Notes: generated by a model from the sequence alone, not told the origin. 64,000 nucleotides of DNA from Pedobacter sp. PAMC26386 (GCA_014302835.1 CP060294.1:372001-436000), one strand, 5' to 3'. Positions 46,302-56,526 are shown, numbered from the stretch's first letter. A program made the numbers and translations.

Positions 46302-47284
46302 ATGGAATACAGACGTTTAGGGAAATCAGGATTACAACTGAGTGCTCTTTCTTTGGGAAGCTGGTTGACATTTGGTCAGCAAATCAGTAATAAAGTTGCA
46401 GATGAACTGATGGGAATTGCTTACGATGCTGGGGTTAATTTTTTTGATAATGCAGAGGGTTACGCTGAAGGTAGGTCTGAAGAAGTGATGGGTAAAATCA
46501 TTAAAGCGCATCAGTGGGAGAGAGAATCTTATGTGGTTTCCAGTAAAGTTTTTTTGGTACAGAGAATAAGGGGCCTAATCGTATAGGTTTATCAAGAAAA
46601 CATGTGATTGAAGCTTGTCATGGGGCACTAAAGAGATTACAGGTTGATTATCTTGATTTATATTTTTGCCACCGTCCGGATAAACAAACTCCGATTGAAG
46701 AAACGGTTTGGGCAATGAATACGTTGTTGCAGCAGGGTAAAATTTTATACTGGGGAACTTCAGAATGGAGTGCTGCCGAAATCATGGAAGCAATCCGCGT
46801 AGCACGTCAGTATAGTTTGATTGGCCCAACAATGGAACAGCCTCAGTATAATCTGATCGAAAGGAATAAACTGGAAAATGAATATTTGCTACTATTTAAA
46901 GAATATGGCCTGGGCACAACCATCTGGTCACCTCTAGCTTCAGGACTGCTTTCTGGTAAGTATACAGCAGGGGAAACGAAAAATACACGTCTGGATATGA
47001 AGGGAATGGAATGGCTGAAAGAATCGGCGCTGGCAGAAGCGAAATTAGCGAAGGTTAAAAATTTACAAACACTGGCAGATGGACTAAATGTACCTCTGGC
47101 TAAATTATCATTAGCCTGGTGCTTGAAAAACCCAAATGTAAGTTCGGTCATACTGGGCGCTTCTAAGACCGAACAATTGAAAGAAAACCTGACTACTTTA
47201 GAAATACTACCATTATTGACAGATGAGGTGATGAAGAATATTGAAGATATTATGCAGACAAAACCAGTATTATCTCCATTTTAA
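46302..47284 (+). pseudogene. aldo/keto reductase broken by a one-base deletion in a T run
   Basis: The first segment (46302-46586) reads MEYRRLGKSGLQLSALSLGS through VVSSKVF, then stops out of frame. The rest (from about 46560 to 47284, in a different frame) continues KGPNRIGLSRKHVIEACHGALKRLQVDYLDLYFCHRPD and ends normally. Adding one T to the seven-T run at 46549-46555 restores VFFGTENKGPNRIG, the expected family sequence. The complete product would be a ~327-residue NADPH-dependent reductase of the K+-channel beta-subunit-like branch, with Asp and Tyr of the active site in FFDNAEGYAEG. Either a real slippage mutation or a homopolymer read error. Confidence 0.85.
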
Positions 47285-47320
47285 GCTGGTTCAACTAAAT
47301 TTTAACAAAGGTGTTAAATC

Positions 47321-47350
47321 AAAAAAGCGGGAAATTAATCCCGCTTTTTT
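47321..47350. terminator. bidirectional terminator, reductase / GAPDH
   Basis: aaaaaagcggga (47321-47332) and tcccgctttttt (47339-47350) pair perfectly over 12 bp, between convergent genes. Confidence 0.85.
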
Positions 47351-47372
47351 GGTGCTATAAATTTTTATATTG

Positions 47373-48821
47373 TTAGTAATAAGTTAAACGTACTACACCA
47401 GCTAATTTTTTAGCCAGGCGTATTACCTGCCTTGTATAGCCATATTCATTATCATACCAGGTATAAATCACTACCGACTTGTTATCTTTTGCCATGATTG
47501 TAGCTGGGCCATCAATAATGGAAGCATGACTGTTTCCGATTAAATCAGAACTTACCAATTCATTTGAAATAGAAAACTCTATCTGCTCAGATAAATCTCC
47601 GAAAAGCGAAGCCTGTTTAATAATATCTATAACTTCTTCTCTTGAAGTAACCTTATTCAATGATAAGTTCAAAATAGCCAGTGAAACATTAGGCGTAGGA
47701 ACACGCACTGCATTTCCTGTTAGTTTTCCACCCAAATGAGGGATCACTTTCGCTACTGCTTTATCAGCACCGGTTTCAGTGATAACCATATTTAAAGCCG
47801 CAGATCTGCCGCGACGATATTTTTTATGGTAGTTGTCTAATAGGTTCTGATCATTGGTATAAGAGTGAATTGTTTCGATATGGCCTTTTTCTATGCCGAA
47901 TGCATCGTCAATGACCTTTAATACAGGAACAATTGCATTGGTGGTACAGGAAGCGTTTGATACGATAGTTTCTTTAGTAAAATCAAAGTCAGTATCGTTG
48001 ATTCCAGCAACAATGTTTGGAATGTCTCCTTTGGCAGGGGCGGTCAGTAATACTTTAGCTATGCCTTTAGCTGCAAGATGACGGCTAAGTCCTTCACGGT
48101 CACGGAATACGCCTGTATTGTCAATTAGCAAAGCGCCTTCAATACCATAAGCTGTATAATCTACGTCTTCAGGATTGTTAGCTACAATAAAGTAAATGGT
48201 TTGTCCATTGATAATTAATGCTTTATTAATAAAATCTTCAATGATAATTCCGTTAAAAGTACCATGAACGGAGTCTGTGCGTAGTAATTCTGCACGTTTA
48301 ATCAGCTCTTCATCGCTATAAGTTCTGGTGACAATGGCACGCAGTCTAAGCTGTTCACCTTTACCAGCCTGAAGAATTAACTCTCTGGCAGCAAGTCTGC
48401 CAATTCTTCCAAATCCAAATAAAACTACATCTTTTGGTAAAAGGCTGATTTTGTCTTTGCCTATGTGACGGCTCAGTTTGCTGATTACAAAATCATGCAT
48501 CGTGGCAAAATCATTGTTTTCATCCAGCCACTCAGCTGCTAGTCTTCCTATATCAACACGTGAAGGGGCAAGGTTACATTTTGAAATTTCAATTGCCAGT
48601 TCCAGTGTTTCATAGATGTTAATGTCCTGACCTGAAATTTCTTTGGCGTATTGGTGGTGAGCAAGGATTTCACTGCTACCTACATCGAATAATGGTTTGC
48701 GAAAAAGCACAAGCTCAATAGATCTGTCGAACCATAACTGGCCAACAACATTTAGTAATTCAACTGCTTTTTTCTCTTTTTCAATCCAGTTCTGAAATTC
48801 GGATTGGTATTTATTAAACAT
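47373..48821 (-). CDS. long-form glyceraldehyde-3-phosphate dehydrogenase
   Basis: 482 residues. The GAPDH core begins with GFGRIG at 136-141 and has catalytic Cys292 in SNASCTTNAI and His319 in IHSYTNDQ. About 130 residues precede it and are not part of the usual ~335-residue enzyme. The core motif WYDNEYGYTRQV lies near the C-terminus. It may be the main glycolytic enzyme or a gluconeogenic/NADP-linked paralogue; no other GAPDH is in the window for comparison. The promoter lies directly against the sigma-factor terminator. Confidence 0.9.
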   Translation of the reverse strand: MFNKYQSEFQNWIEKEKKAVELLNVVGQLWFDRSIELVLFRKPLFDVGSSEILAHHQYAKEISGQDINIYETLELAIEISKCNLAPSRVDIGRLAAEWLDENNDFATMHDFVISKLSRHIGKDKISLLPKDVVLFGFGRIGRLAARELILQAGKGEQLRLRAIVTRTYSDEELIKRAELLRTDSVHGTFNGIIIEDFINKALIINGQTIYFIVANNPEDVDYTAYGIEGALLIDNTGVFRDREGLSRHLAAKGIAKVLLTAPAKGDIPNIVAGINDTDFDFTKETIVSNASCTTNAIVPVLKVIDDAFGIEKGHIETIHSYTNDQNLLDNYHKKYRRGRSAALNMVITETGADKAVAKVIPHLGGKLTGNAVRVPTPNVSLAILNLSLNKVTSREEVIDIIKQASLFGDLSEQIEFSISNELVSSDLIGNSHASIIDGPATIMAKDNKSVVIYTWYDNEYGYTRQVIRLAKKLAGVVRLTYY

Positions 48822-48847
48822 ATCGGGCTTATTTGGTTAGAGTGCCA

Positions 48848-48879
48848 CAAAAGTAAAAAAGATTGGGTGGAAACCCAAT
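48848..48879 (-). promoter_or_regulatory. GAPDH gene promoter
   Basis: On the minus strand TACTTTTG (48848-48855) follows ATTG (48876-48879) by 20 bases, matching the Bacteroidota consensus in both elements apart from one base. The -33 element is inside the sigma-factor gene terminator. Confidence 0.5.
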
Positions 48880-48885
48880 CTTTTT
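48856..48885 (-). terminator. terminator of the sigma-factor gene
   Basis: aaaaagattgggt (48856-48868) and acccaatcttttt (48873-48885) pair perfectly over 13 bp with loop ggaa, followed by T on the minus strand. Confidence 0.88.
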
Positions 48886-48938
48886 CTATCCGATTATTTA
48901 ATTAAATTCTATTTAAAATTTAGACGCCGGTTAAAGAA

Positions 48939-49799
48939 TTAACCCAGGTATGATTTTAATATTTTACTACGTGAAGTATGACGTAAGCGTTGTAATGCTT
49001 TATCTTTAATCTGACGTACACGCTCACGGGTTAAGTTGAACTTCTCACCGATCTCTTCCAGAGAAAGAGGGTGGTTAGTGCTTAAACCAAAGAAAAGTAC
49101 AATGATTTCACGCTCACGCTCAGTTAATGTAGACAGAGAACGTTTAATCTCTTCAGAAAGTGATTCGTTAATTAAGCTGCTGTCTGTATTTGGCTCATGA
49201 TTTTCTAAAACATCCAGTAAGGTGTTTTCTTCACCCTGAACAAAAGGAGCATCCATAGACACGTGTCTTCCGGAGTTACTTAAAGTATCAGAGATCTTAT
49301 CAACAGTTGTTTCAAGCATGTCAGCTAATTCTTCAGGAGAAGGCTCACGCTCAAATTCCTGTTCTAATTTAGAGAATGCTTTACTGATTTTACTCAATGA
49401 ACCAACCTGGTTTAATGGAAGACGTACGATACGACTTTGTTCAGCGATAGCCTGTAAGATTGACTGACGGATCCACCATACAGCATAAGAGATAAATTTG
49501 AAACCTTTAGTCTCATCAAAACGCTTGGCTGCTTTGATCAGTCCAAGGTTACCCTCATTAATTAAATCACCTAGAGTTAATCCCTGATTTTGGTACTGTT
49601 TAGCTACGGAAACGACAAAACGTAAGTTTGTCTTTGTCAGACGCTCAAGAGCGGCCTGATCACCTTCGCGTATCTTTCTTGCCAGTATTACTTCTTCTTC
49701 TGCGGTGATTAAATCTACTTTACCAATCTCATGAAGATATTTGTCTAGAGATTGACTCTCGCGATTGGTTATGGATTGGGTGATTTTGAGTTGTCTCAT
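48939..49799 (-). CDS. rpoD: primary RNA polymerase sigma factor (RpoD/SigA type)
   Basis: 286 residues, far shorter than E. coli sigma-70. Region 1.2 starts at [12 protein letters not shown], region 2 contains [43 protein letters not shown] and the -10-reading [14 protein letters not shown], and region 4 ends with [29 protein letters not shown]. There is no acidic region 1.1, as usual for the Bacteroidota housekeeping sigma. It recognises the TTTG/TAnnTTTG promoters seen in this window. Confidence 0.95.
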   Translation of the reverse strand: MRQLKITQSITNRESQSLDKYLHEIGKVDLITAEEEVILARKIREGDQAALERLTKTNLRFVVSVAKQYQNQGLTLGDLINEGNLGLIKAAKRFDETKGFKFISYAVWWIRQSILQAIAEQSRIVRLPLNQVGSLSKISKAFSKLEQEFEREPSPEELADMLETTVDKISDTLSNSGRHVSMDAPFVQGEENTLLDVLENHEPNTDSSLINESLSEEIKRSLSTLTEREREIIVLFFGLSTNHPLSLEEIGEKFNLTRERVRQIKDKALQRLRHTSRSKILKSYLG

Positions 49800-50292
49800 T
49801 TATGTGCTTTGGTGCTCTTTATGTGTTAGAACGTGCAAAAGTAAGGATTAAAAGGCAATTTTAAAACATAAATTCCTGAAAATGTTACAGTTTACACTGG
49901 TTATTTGTACGATAATTTAATAGCAATAATTATTCCAAAGTACTTTTGACAGTCCGATTGTCGTATATTGATAAATGTACATTATTTATTGTTTCTCAAT
50001 GATAAATGCTTGTTTTTTAATAATTCATCTTTTAGAAGTATTAATAATTTGAGTGCTGAGGATGGCATTTTATTGGATTTATATGATAAAATAATGAAAA
50101 ATATGTTTCTTAGCTAACATATGTCAGCTATCATTTTTTGATATTGTCTGTCTTATTTTTTTGAGTTTTTTCTTAAAATTGTTTGATTCCGGGGAAGGAT
50201 GTCCGTAAAAGCCGACAATTTTACCGATTTTTATACAAATGAATCCAGGATATGGATTGATGATTTTCTTATTTTTGATAAAAGATCTGTAT
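49800..50292. other. ~490-base AT-rich intergenic region upstream of the sigma gene
   Basis: Lies between the divergent sigma-factor gene and the small HTH gene. Contains the sigma-gene promoter (49836-49843). No additional small gene or hairpin was convincing, though the AT-rich stretch 49900-50150 could hold regulatory sites. Confidence 0.5.
49836..49843 (-). promoter_or_regulatory. candidate sigma-factor gene -7 element
   Basis: TACTTTTG on the minus strand, matching TAnnTTTG, 37 bases before the ATG. Confidence 0.45.
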
Positions 50293-50496
50293 ATGGCTAT
50301 AGTTATTAATCTGGATGTCATGCTTGCGAAACGCAAAGTATCGCTGACCGAATTGAGCCTTAAAGTAGATATTACCTTATCTAATCTTTCTATTTTAAAA
50401 ACTGGAAAAGCAAAAGCTATCCGGCTGGAAACGCTGGAAGCTATTTGTAAGGCACTGGACTGTCAGCCGGGAGATATTCTGGAATATATTCCTTAA
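50293..50496 (+). CDS. small Xre-family helix-turn-helix regulator (YozG-like)
   Basis: 67 residues, one helix-turn-helix domain: MLAKRKVSLTELSLKVDITLSNLSILKTGKAKAIRLETLEAICKALDCQPGDILEYIP matches the YozG/HTH_26 type closely. The ATG at 50293 gives this standard N-terminus (MAIVINLDVM). The open frame extends back to an ATG at 50239, but the extra 18 residues (rich in Phe and Leu) are atypical. Usually such a gene follows a DUF2975 membrane protein gene; none was recognised here. Confidence 0.85.
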   Translation: MAIVINLDVMLAKRKVSLTELSLKVDITLSNLSILKTGKAKAIRLETLEAICKALDCQPGDILEYIP

Positions 50497-50540
50497 AAAT
50501 GGTGTAAGCTAAAATTCCAATGCCTGGTTAGTTAAAATTC

Positions 50541-51380
50541 TTAGAGCTCTGATAACTTCAAAGTATCTTTCAGTCTGATTCCCTTTTCGGTTTGCTGTAC
50601 AGTGCAGCACTCATTAACGGAATCATGTTCTAAATACAGAATATAGTTTTTTGCAGCTGCTTCTTCCAGAAATGCTTTCTTCTCTTTTAAAGTTTGCAGG
50701 GGAAACATGTCATATGCCATTACGTAGGGTAGGGGGATATGACCGGTTGATGGGAGTAAATCTGCGGTATAAACTATGGTATGATCTTTATAAGTTAACT
50801 GAGGCAGCATCATTGCATCGGTATGTCCAAATGCAAAACGCACTTTAAAGCCTGGCTGGAATTCAACTCCTTCCTGATCGTCAATAAATTTCAATTGACC
50901 GCTTTCCTGAAGAGGCAGTATATTATCTTTCAGAAAGGATGCTTTTTCCCTGTCATTTGGATTGACCGCCCAGTTCCAGTGTTTTTCATTGCTCCAGTAA
51001 GTAGCCTGTTTAAATGCAGGAACTAGTTTTCCGCCTTCACGGACAATCGCACCACCGCAATGGTCAAAATGCAGATGGGTCAGGAATACATCGGTAATGT
51101 CATCTTTACTGAAACCTTTTGCTGCGAGTGATTTTTCCATGGTGTCATCGCCATGCAGATAATAATGACTGAGGAATTTTTCATCCTGTTTATTGCCTAT
51201 ACCAGTGTCAATTAAAATCAGGCGGTTGCCATCTTCTATTAATAAACAGCGCATGGCCCAGGTACACATATTATTGGCATCTGACGGGTTGCTTTTTTGC
51301 CAGATAGATTTAGGTACAACGCCAAACATTGCGCCGCCATCTAATTTAAATAATCCTGTATCTATAGTATGTAAGTTCAT
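50541..51380 (-). CDS. MBL-fold metallo-hydrolase
   Basis: 279 residues with the zinc motif HLHFDHCGG (His102, His104, Asp106, His107), a downstream His (GHTDAM), Asp (YTADLLPS) and His (LEHDS) completing the metal site. It resembles N-acyl-homoserine-lactone-hydrolase-like or glyoxalase II-like MBL proteins; the real substrate is unknown. No signal peptide, so it should be cytoplasmic. Confidence 0.88.
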   Translation of the reverse strand: MNLHTIDTGLFKLDGGAMFGVVPKSIWQKSNPSDANNMCTWAMRCLLIEDGNRLILIDTGIGNKQDEKFLSHYYLHGDDTMEKSLAAKGFSKDDITDVFLTHLHFDHCGGAIVREGGKLVPAFKQATYWSNEKHWNWAVNPNDREKASFLKDNILPLQESGQLKFIDDQEGVEFQPGFKVRFAFGHTDAMMLPQLTYKDHTIVYTADLLPSTGHIPLPYVMAYDMFPLQTLKEKKAFLEEAAAKNYILYLEHDSVNECCTVQQTEKGIRLKDTLKLSEL

Positions 51381-51411
51381 GAGGATAAAAATTGGTCTGC
51401 TGTAAAACTAA

Positions 51412-51441
51412 AAAAACCTGCTGAGTTATCAGCAGGTTTTT
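51412..51441 (-). terminator. lpdA terminator
   Basis: aaaaacctgctga (51412-51424) and tcagcaggttttt (51429-51441) pair perfectly over 13 bp with loop gtta, 23 bases after the lpdA stop on the minus strand. Confidence 0.88.
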
Positions 51442-51464
51442 AGGGTATTCTATAGATTGTGACC

Positions 51465-52853
51465 TTACAAGTGAATTACTTCTCCGTAAGCATCAGCTGT
51501 AGCTTCCATAATTGCTTCACTCATAGTTGGGTGAGGATGTACGGCTTTTAACATTTCGTGACCAGTGGTTTCTAGTTTACGGGCAACAACGATTTCTGCG
51601 ATCAATTCGGTTACATTAGCACCAATCATGTGAGCACCTAATAATTCACCGTATTTTGCATCGTAGATCATTTTGATGAAACCATCTTTTGCACCTGCTG
51701 CACTTGCTTTACCTGAAGCTGAGAATGGGAATTTACCAATTTTCAGTTCATAACCAGCTGCTTTAGCTGCTTTTTCAGTATAACCTACAGAAGCAATTTC
51801 TGGTGAGCAGTAAGTACAACCCGGGATATTGTTATAGTCTAATGGCTCAGGAGACTGACCTGCGATTTTCTCTACGCAGATAATTCCTTCAGCAGAAGCA
51901 ACGTGTGCTAAAGCTTGTCCGCCAACGATATCGCCAATTGCATAATATCCTTTTACAGAAGTATTATAGAATTCATCTACTACTACTTTACCTTTTTCAG
52001 TTTTGATACCCGTTTCTTCCAGACCTATGTTTTCAAGGTTGGCAACTACACCAGCAGCAGAAAGAACGATATCACATTCGATAGTTTGCATACCAGCGGC
52101 AGTTTTAACCTGAACTTTACAGCCTTCGCCAGTGGTATCAACAGATTCTACGCTCGATGAAGTCATTACTTCAATACCTGCTTTTTTGAAACTGCGTAAT
52201 AATTGTTTAGAAACATCTTCATCTTCTACAGGAACGATGTTTTCCAGGAATTCAACTACGGTTACTTTAGTACCCATGGTTGCATAGAAATAAGCAAACT
52301 CTACGCCGATAGCTCCAGAACCAACGATAACCATTGATTTGGGCATTTCAGGTAAAACCATTGCTTGTCTGTAGCCGATTATTTTTTTACCATCCTGTTT
52401 TACACTTGGCAATTCTTTTGAACGGCCACCTGTAGCAAGGATAATGTTTTTTGCAGTTAATTCAGTTTGAGAACCATCTGCTCCTTTAACTTCAACCTTA
52501 TTACCCGGTTTAACTTTACCAGAGCCCATTACTACGTCAATTTTGTTTTTCTTCATTAAAAACTGAACGCCCTTACTCATTCCTTCAGCTACGCCACGGC
52601 TGCGTTTAATAACAGCTGCGAAATCTGCTTCAGCTTCGGCCGTTTTGATACCGTATTCTGCTGCATGATTGATATATTCAAATACCTGAGCACTCTTTAA
52701 TAAAGCTTTGGTTGGGATACAGCCCCAGTTAAGGCAGATCCCACCTAAGGATTCACGTTCTACAATCGCAGTTTTTAAACCTAATTGTGACGCTCTGATT
52801 GCAGCAACGTATCCGCCGGGACCGCTACCTATTATAATTACATCGTAGTTCAT
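51465..52853 (-). CDS. lpdA: dihydrolipoyl dehydrogenase
   Basis: 462 residues; E3 of pyruvate and 2-oxoglutarate dehydrogenase complexes. FAD motif GSGPGG at 9-14; redox pair Cys40/Cys45 in GGICLNWGCIPTK; NAD motif VIVGSGAIGVEFAYFY; and the catalytic His-Glu near the C-terminus in VHPHPTMSEAIME. No complex partners are adjacent. Its own terminator and a candidate -7 element (TAATTTTG, 52887-52894, minus) frame it. Confidence 0.96.
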   Translation of the reverse strand: MNYDVIIIGSGPGGYVAAIRASQLGLKTAIVERESLGGICLNWGCIPTKALLKSAQVFEYINHAAEYGIKTAEAEADFAAVIKRSRGVAEGMSKGVQFLMKKNKIDVVMGSGKVKPGNKVEVKGADGSQTELTAKNIILATGGRSKELPSVKQDGKKIIGYRQAMVLPEMPKSMVIVGSGAIGVEFAYFYATMGTKVTVVEFLENIVPVEDEDVSKQLLRSFKKAGIEVMTSSSVESVDTTGEGCKVQVKTAAGMQTIECDIVLSAAGVVANLENIGLEETGIKTEKGKVVVDEFYNTSVKGYYAIGDIVGGQALAHVASAEGIICVEKIAGQSPEPLDYNNIPGCTYCSPEIASVGYTEKAAKAAGYELKIGKFPFSASGKASAAGAKDGFIKMIYDAKYGELLGAHMIGANVTELIAEIVVARKLETTGHEMLKAVHPHPTMSEAIMEATADAYGEVIHL

Positions 52854-52886
52854 ATCTTTTAATAGGGGACTTTAATAGTAAAGACC

Positions 52887-52894
52887 CAAAATTA
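52887..52894 (-). promoter_or_regulatory. candidate lpdA -7 element
   Basis: TAATTTTG on the minus strand matches TAnnTTTG, 34 bases upstream of the ATG. Weak -33. Confidence 0.4.
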
Positions 52895-53195
52895 AAAAAA
52901 AATGTTCGTTAAACAGCGAAATTGATTTTTGTGACTCTAATTTGTATCGGCTGGGAGGAAAAACCTGGGATTCAGGAAATACTGTTATTTGGGGGTATTT
53001 CAGATAGTTATCTGATAAACTGTAGGTTAAGCTTGTATGTTAAATGTTAAATGTGGATAAAAAACATATTTAATTAATGATTTATTAACATTGAAAGCTA
53101 AATCGTTGTAATATTTATCTATACTTTTGTGGTTGTAAACTATTATTTACCCGAACCCTCGCGTTCAAAACTAAAAATTCATTAAAAAAGAAAGT
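52895..53195. other. spacer and leader between lpdA and the TonB receptor gene
   Basis: About 300 bases, AT-rich. It holds a candidate -7 element TACTTTTG at 53122-53129 (plus strand) that would give a ~60-base leader to the receptor gene; no matching -33 is present. No open frame or strong hairpin seen. Confidence 0.35.
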
Positions 53196-56100
53196 ATGAA
53201 GAAATCTCTACTATTTAAAATTGTAGTTATTATGTTGGCTTTTGTGGGAATTATATTCTCCGCAAATGCGCAGGTGACTACTTCGGCAATGACTGGTGTC
53301 GTTAAAGATGCAAAGGGACCGTTGCCAGGAGCGAGCATTAAAGCTATCCACGTACCGACTGGTTCTGTTTACACAACGACGACCAATGGTGATGGACGTT
53401 TTACTATTGCCAATATGCGTGTTGGTGGACCTTACTCGGTTACGATAACTTTTATTGGATTCCAGGCTGCTAAATATGACAACCTTAATCTTAAATTAGG
53501 TGGATCTTATCCATTAAATGTTGTTTTATCAGATGGCACACAGCAATTAAGTGATGTGGTAATTACAGCTAACAAAAGCAAAGTAATTAACAGCTCAAGA
53601 ACTGGTGCTGCGACTAACGTTTCACAAAAACAAATTCTAGAGCTTCCTGCAGTTTCAAGAAGTATCACTGATTTGACGAAATTAACTCCTCAGGCAAATA
53701 CTAAAGGTGATGGTTTCTCTTTTGCTGGTAGAAACAGTTTGTTCAATTCGCTGACATTGGACGGTGCTCAGATGAATAACGTTTTCGGTTTATCATCATT
53801 ACCAGGTGGTGGAACTGGTGCTCAGCCCTTCTCTTTAGATGCATTAGAAGAATTACAAGTTAACTTAGCACCTTATGATGTAAAACAAAGTGGTTTTACT
53901 GGTGCTGGTGTAAATGCAATTACTAAAGCAGGAACAAATGATTTCTCAGGATCGATCTATACTTATTATAAGGATCAAAATCTTCAAGGATATAACGTTG
54001 GTGATACTAAACTTGATAAATCTAGTCAGGCCTTTTTAAATAAACAATTTGGGTTTAGATTTGGTGGACCGATTATTAAGAATAAATTATTTTTCTTCGT
54101 AAACGGTGAGATTTCTCGTCGTAGTTCTCCTGGTACTAACATTCTTGCGAATCCAAATGCGAAGGCAAGTACTAGTGATCCAATAAATGTTTCAAGAGTA
54201 TTAGTTTCAGATCTTGATTTGGTTAAAAATACTTTGATTAAGAATTTTGGATATAATCCTGGAGTATATTCAGGTTATAGCAATTTACAAAATGCAGATA
54301 ACATTACTGCACGTTTAGATTGGAATATCAACGATGCGAACAGATTAACTGTAAGATATAACTACCTTAAATCTTTCAAGGATCTTAACCCAAGTTCGTC
54401 AAACTCTAATAGGGGGCGTGGACAATCGCTGACTTCTATGTTTTATGATGGTATGAGATATACTCAATATAATAACATCAATTCAGTTACTGCAGAGTTA
54501 AACACACGTTTCAGTGAGAAATTTGCAAATAACTTACAATTAGTGTATACTGGTTTCCGTGATTACCGTAAAACAGTAGGGAATCCATTCCCGGTTGTAG
54601 ATATTGAAGATGGAGCCTCTGGTAACTATATTTCTTTAGGTACAGAACCTTTTAGTGGGTTAAATACATTGAATCAGGATATCTATACATTAAATGAAAA
54701 CTTCAACATTTTTGCAGGTAATCATACGATCACTATTGGTGGTTCTGTAGGGTATCAAAAATTCAATAATGCTTTTGCTCAGTTCTTATACGGTCAGTTC
54801 AGATATAAATCGATGGATGACTTTATAGCTGCTGCTAATGGAAACAAATCGATTAATCCTTCTCTATATCAATTGACTTATTCAACTGATAAAAATAATC
54901 CTGCTCCTGCTCCTGCTATTTTCAGTCAGATGCCAGTTGCGGTTTATGCACAGGATGAGTGGTATGTTAAACCTAACTTTAAACTGACTTATGGTTTAAG
55001 ATTAGATATGCCAATCTATACTTCAAAAATTCAATCTAATCCATTAGTAACTGCGGCGAATTTCCGTGATGGTGAAAAATTAGATGTTGGTAAATTGCCT
55101 AAAACTCAGATCTTGTTTTCTCCTCGTGTTGGATTCAACTGGGATGTTAATGCAGATGGTACGGTTCAGATCCGAGGTGGTTCCGGTATATTCACTGGAG
55201 CTGTTCCAGCGGTTTGGTTAACTAATCAGGCTGGAAATACCGGATTAGGTAGTGGTAACGATTTTTTGACTAATCCAAAAAACCGTCCTTTTAGCCCTGA
55301 TCCTTCAACTTATATACCAGCTAATCCAGCTAATCCAGCTACCTTTGCTATTAATCAGGCTGTAAATAACTTCAAAGTGCCTCAGGTATGGAGATCTAGT
55401 TTAGCTGTTGATTATAAACTACCTGGTGGAGTAATTGCTACAGTTGATGGTATGTACACTAAATCAATCAATGAAGTATTCCACAGAGATGCTAACTTAG
55501 TTAATCCTACTGCTAACCTTACTGGTACTGGTGATACACGTCCTTATTTTCCAGGTGGTAATTTAAACAGAATCAATCCATTCATAACTAATGCAATTGT
55601 ATTTGATAATACAAATAAGGGATATGCCTGGAATATAACTGGACAATTACAAAAAAGATTCGGTAAATATGTAGATGTAATGGCAGCTTACACTAGAAGT
55701 GATGCACGTGATATTACTTCAACTCCAGGATCACAGGCTGCTTCAGCTTTTAATGGTAACCAAATTGTTGGTGATCCTAATAAACCAGTATTGGCGTATA
55801 GTAGTTTCTTAGTTAAAAACAGAATCATTGCATCTGTTAATGTTAACTTCTCTATCATTCCTAAATTACCGACTTCAATTGGTGTGGTATATGAAGGATC
55901 TCCTTATGGTGATACTTTTGGAAACACAAGATTCTCTTATGTAACTGCTGGTAACGTTAATAATGATAATTCAACTTTCAACGATTTAATGTATGTTCCA
56001 AAAGATCGTAATGATATCATCTTAAAGGATATTGCTGCTTCGAAGACGACCTATGCAGAAACAGCTGATCAGCAATGGGCTAGATTAGATGCATATATTA

Positions 56101-56471
56101 ACCAGGATAAATATTTAAGCAAACATAGAGGTCAGGTTACTGAGAGAAATGGTGCGGAATATCCTTGGGCAAACCGTTTCGACGTAAGAATCCTTCAACA
56201 GTTTAAAACCATTTTTGGTGAAAAAGCAAATAGTAGATTTGAAGTTTCTGTAGACATTATCAACTTTGGTAATTTATTGAATAGAAACTGGGGGCTAACA
56301 AAAGCACCTGGTATGACTAACTTTTTGCAAGTTCAAGGTGTAGTAAGGCCAACAGCATTGACTCAACAGTATACTGTGAATCAAGGTTTGACTACTTCTA
56401 CTTTTAGGAATAATACTGATATCTCTTCAAGATACCAGATTCAGGTTGGTGTAAGATATAGCTTCAACTAA
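53196..56471 (+). CDS. Oar-type TonB-dependent receptor
   Basis: 1091 residues. A signal peptide (about 1-26, ending ANAQ) leads into a carboxypeptidase-regulatory-like domain (MTGVVKDAKGPLPGASIKAI, FIGFQAAKYD; about 32-100). The plug domain is of the Oar type (NSSRTGAATNVSQKQILELPAVSRSITDLTKLTPQ; LEELQVNLAPYDVKQSGFTGAGVNAITK), and a beta-barrel ends in an aromatic residue (VGVRYSFN). The family imports unknown, often peptide-like or large, ligands. It has no SusD partner and stands alone before a UUCG terminator. Proline repeats (PAPAPA, PANPANPA) sit in loops. Confidence 0.93.
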   Translation: MKKSLLFKIVVIMLAFVGIIFSANAQVTTSAMTGVVKDAKGPLPGASIKAIHVPTGSVYTTTTNGDGRFTIANMRVGGPYSVTITFIGFQAAKYDNLNLKLGGSYPLNVVLSDGTQQLSDVVITANKSKVINSSRTGAATNVSQKQILELPAVSRSITDLTKLTPQANTKGDGFSFAGRNSLFNSLTLDGAQMNNVFGLSSLPGGGTGAQPFSLDALEELQVNLAPYDVKQSGFTGAGVNAITKAGTNDFSGSIYTYYKDQNLQGYNVGDTKLDKSSQAFLNKQFGFRFGGPIIKNKLFFFVNGEISRRSSPGTNILANPNAKASTSDPINVSRVLVSDLDLVKNTLIKNFGYNPGVYSGYSNLQNADNITARLDWNINDANRLTVRYNYLKSFKDLNPSSSNSNRGRGQSLTSMFYDGMRYTQYNNINSVTAELNTRFSEKFANNLQLVYTGFRDYRKTVGNPFPVVDIEDGASGNYISLGTEPFSGLNTLNQDIYTLNENFNIFAGNHTITIGGSVGYQKFNNAFAQFLYGQFRYKSMDDFIAAANGNKSINPSLYQLTYSTDKNNPAPAPAIFSQMPVAVYAQDEWYVKPNFKLTYGLRLDMPIYTSKIQSNPLVTAANFRDGEKLDVGKLPKTQILFSPRVGFNWDVNADGTVQIRGGSGIFTGAVPAVWLTNQAGNTGLGSGNDFLTNPKNRPFSPDPSTYIPANPANPATFAINQAVNNFKVPQVWRSSLAVDYKLPGGVIATVDGMYTKSINEVFHRDANLVNPTANLTGTGDTRPYFPGGNLNRINPFITNAIVFDNTNKGYAWNITGQLQKRFGKYVDVMAAYTRSDARDITSTPGSQAASAFNGNQIVGDPNKPVLAYSSFLVKNRIIASVNVNFSIIPKLPTSIGVVYEGSPYGDTFGNTRFSYVTAGNVNNDNSTFNDLMYVPKDRNDIILKDIAASKTTYAETADQQWARLDAYINQDKYLSKHRGQVTERNGAEYPWANRFDVRILQQFKTIFGEKANSRFEVSVDIINFGNLLNRNWGLTKAPGMTNFLQVQGVVRPTALTQQYTVNQGLTTSTFRNNTDISSRYQIQVGVRYSFN

Positions 56472-56492
56472 TTTTAAATAACAATTTATTCG

Positions 56493-56526
56493 AACCCCGC
56501 TCTGATTCGTCAGAGCGGGGTTTTTT
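56493..56526 (+). terminator. intrinsic terminator with UUCG tetraloop
   Basis: aaccccgctctga (56493-56505) and tcagagcggggtt (56510-56522) pair perfectly over 13 bp around a ttcg loop, followed by a T-run to 56526. The most canonical terminator of the window. Confidence 0.95.

Noticed and set aside
50239..50292. Upstream ATG for the small HTH gene
   Set aside because: Adds 18 atypical residues; the shorter form starts like known YozG-type proteins.
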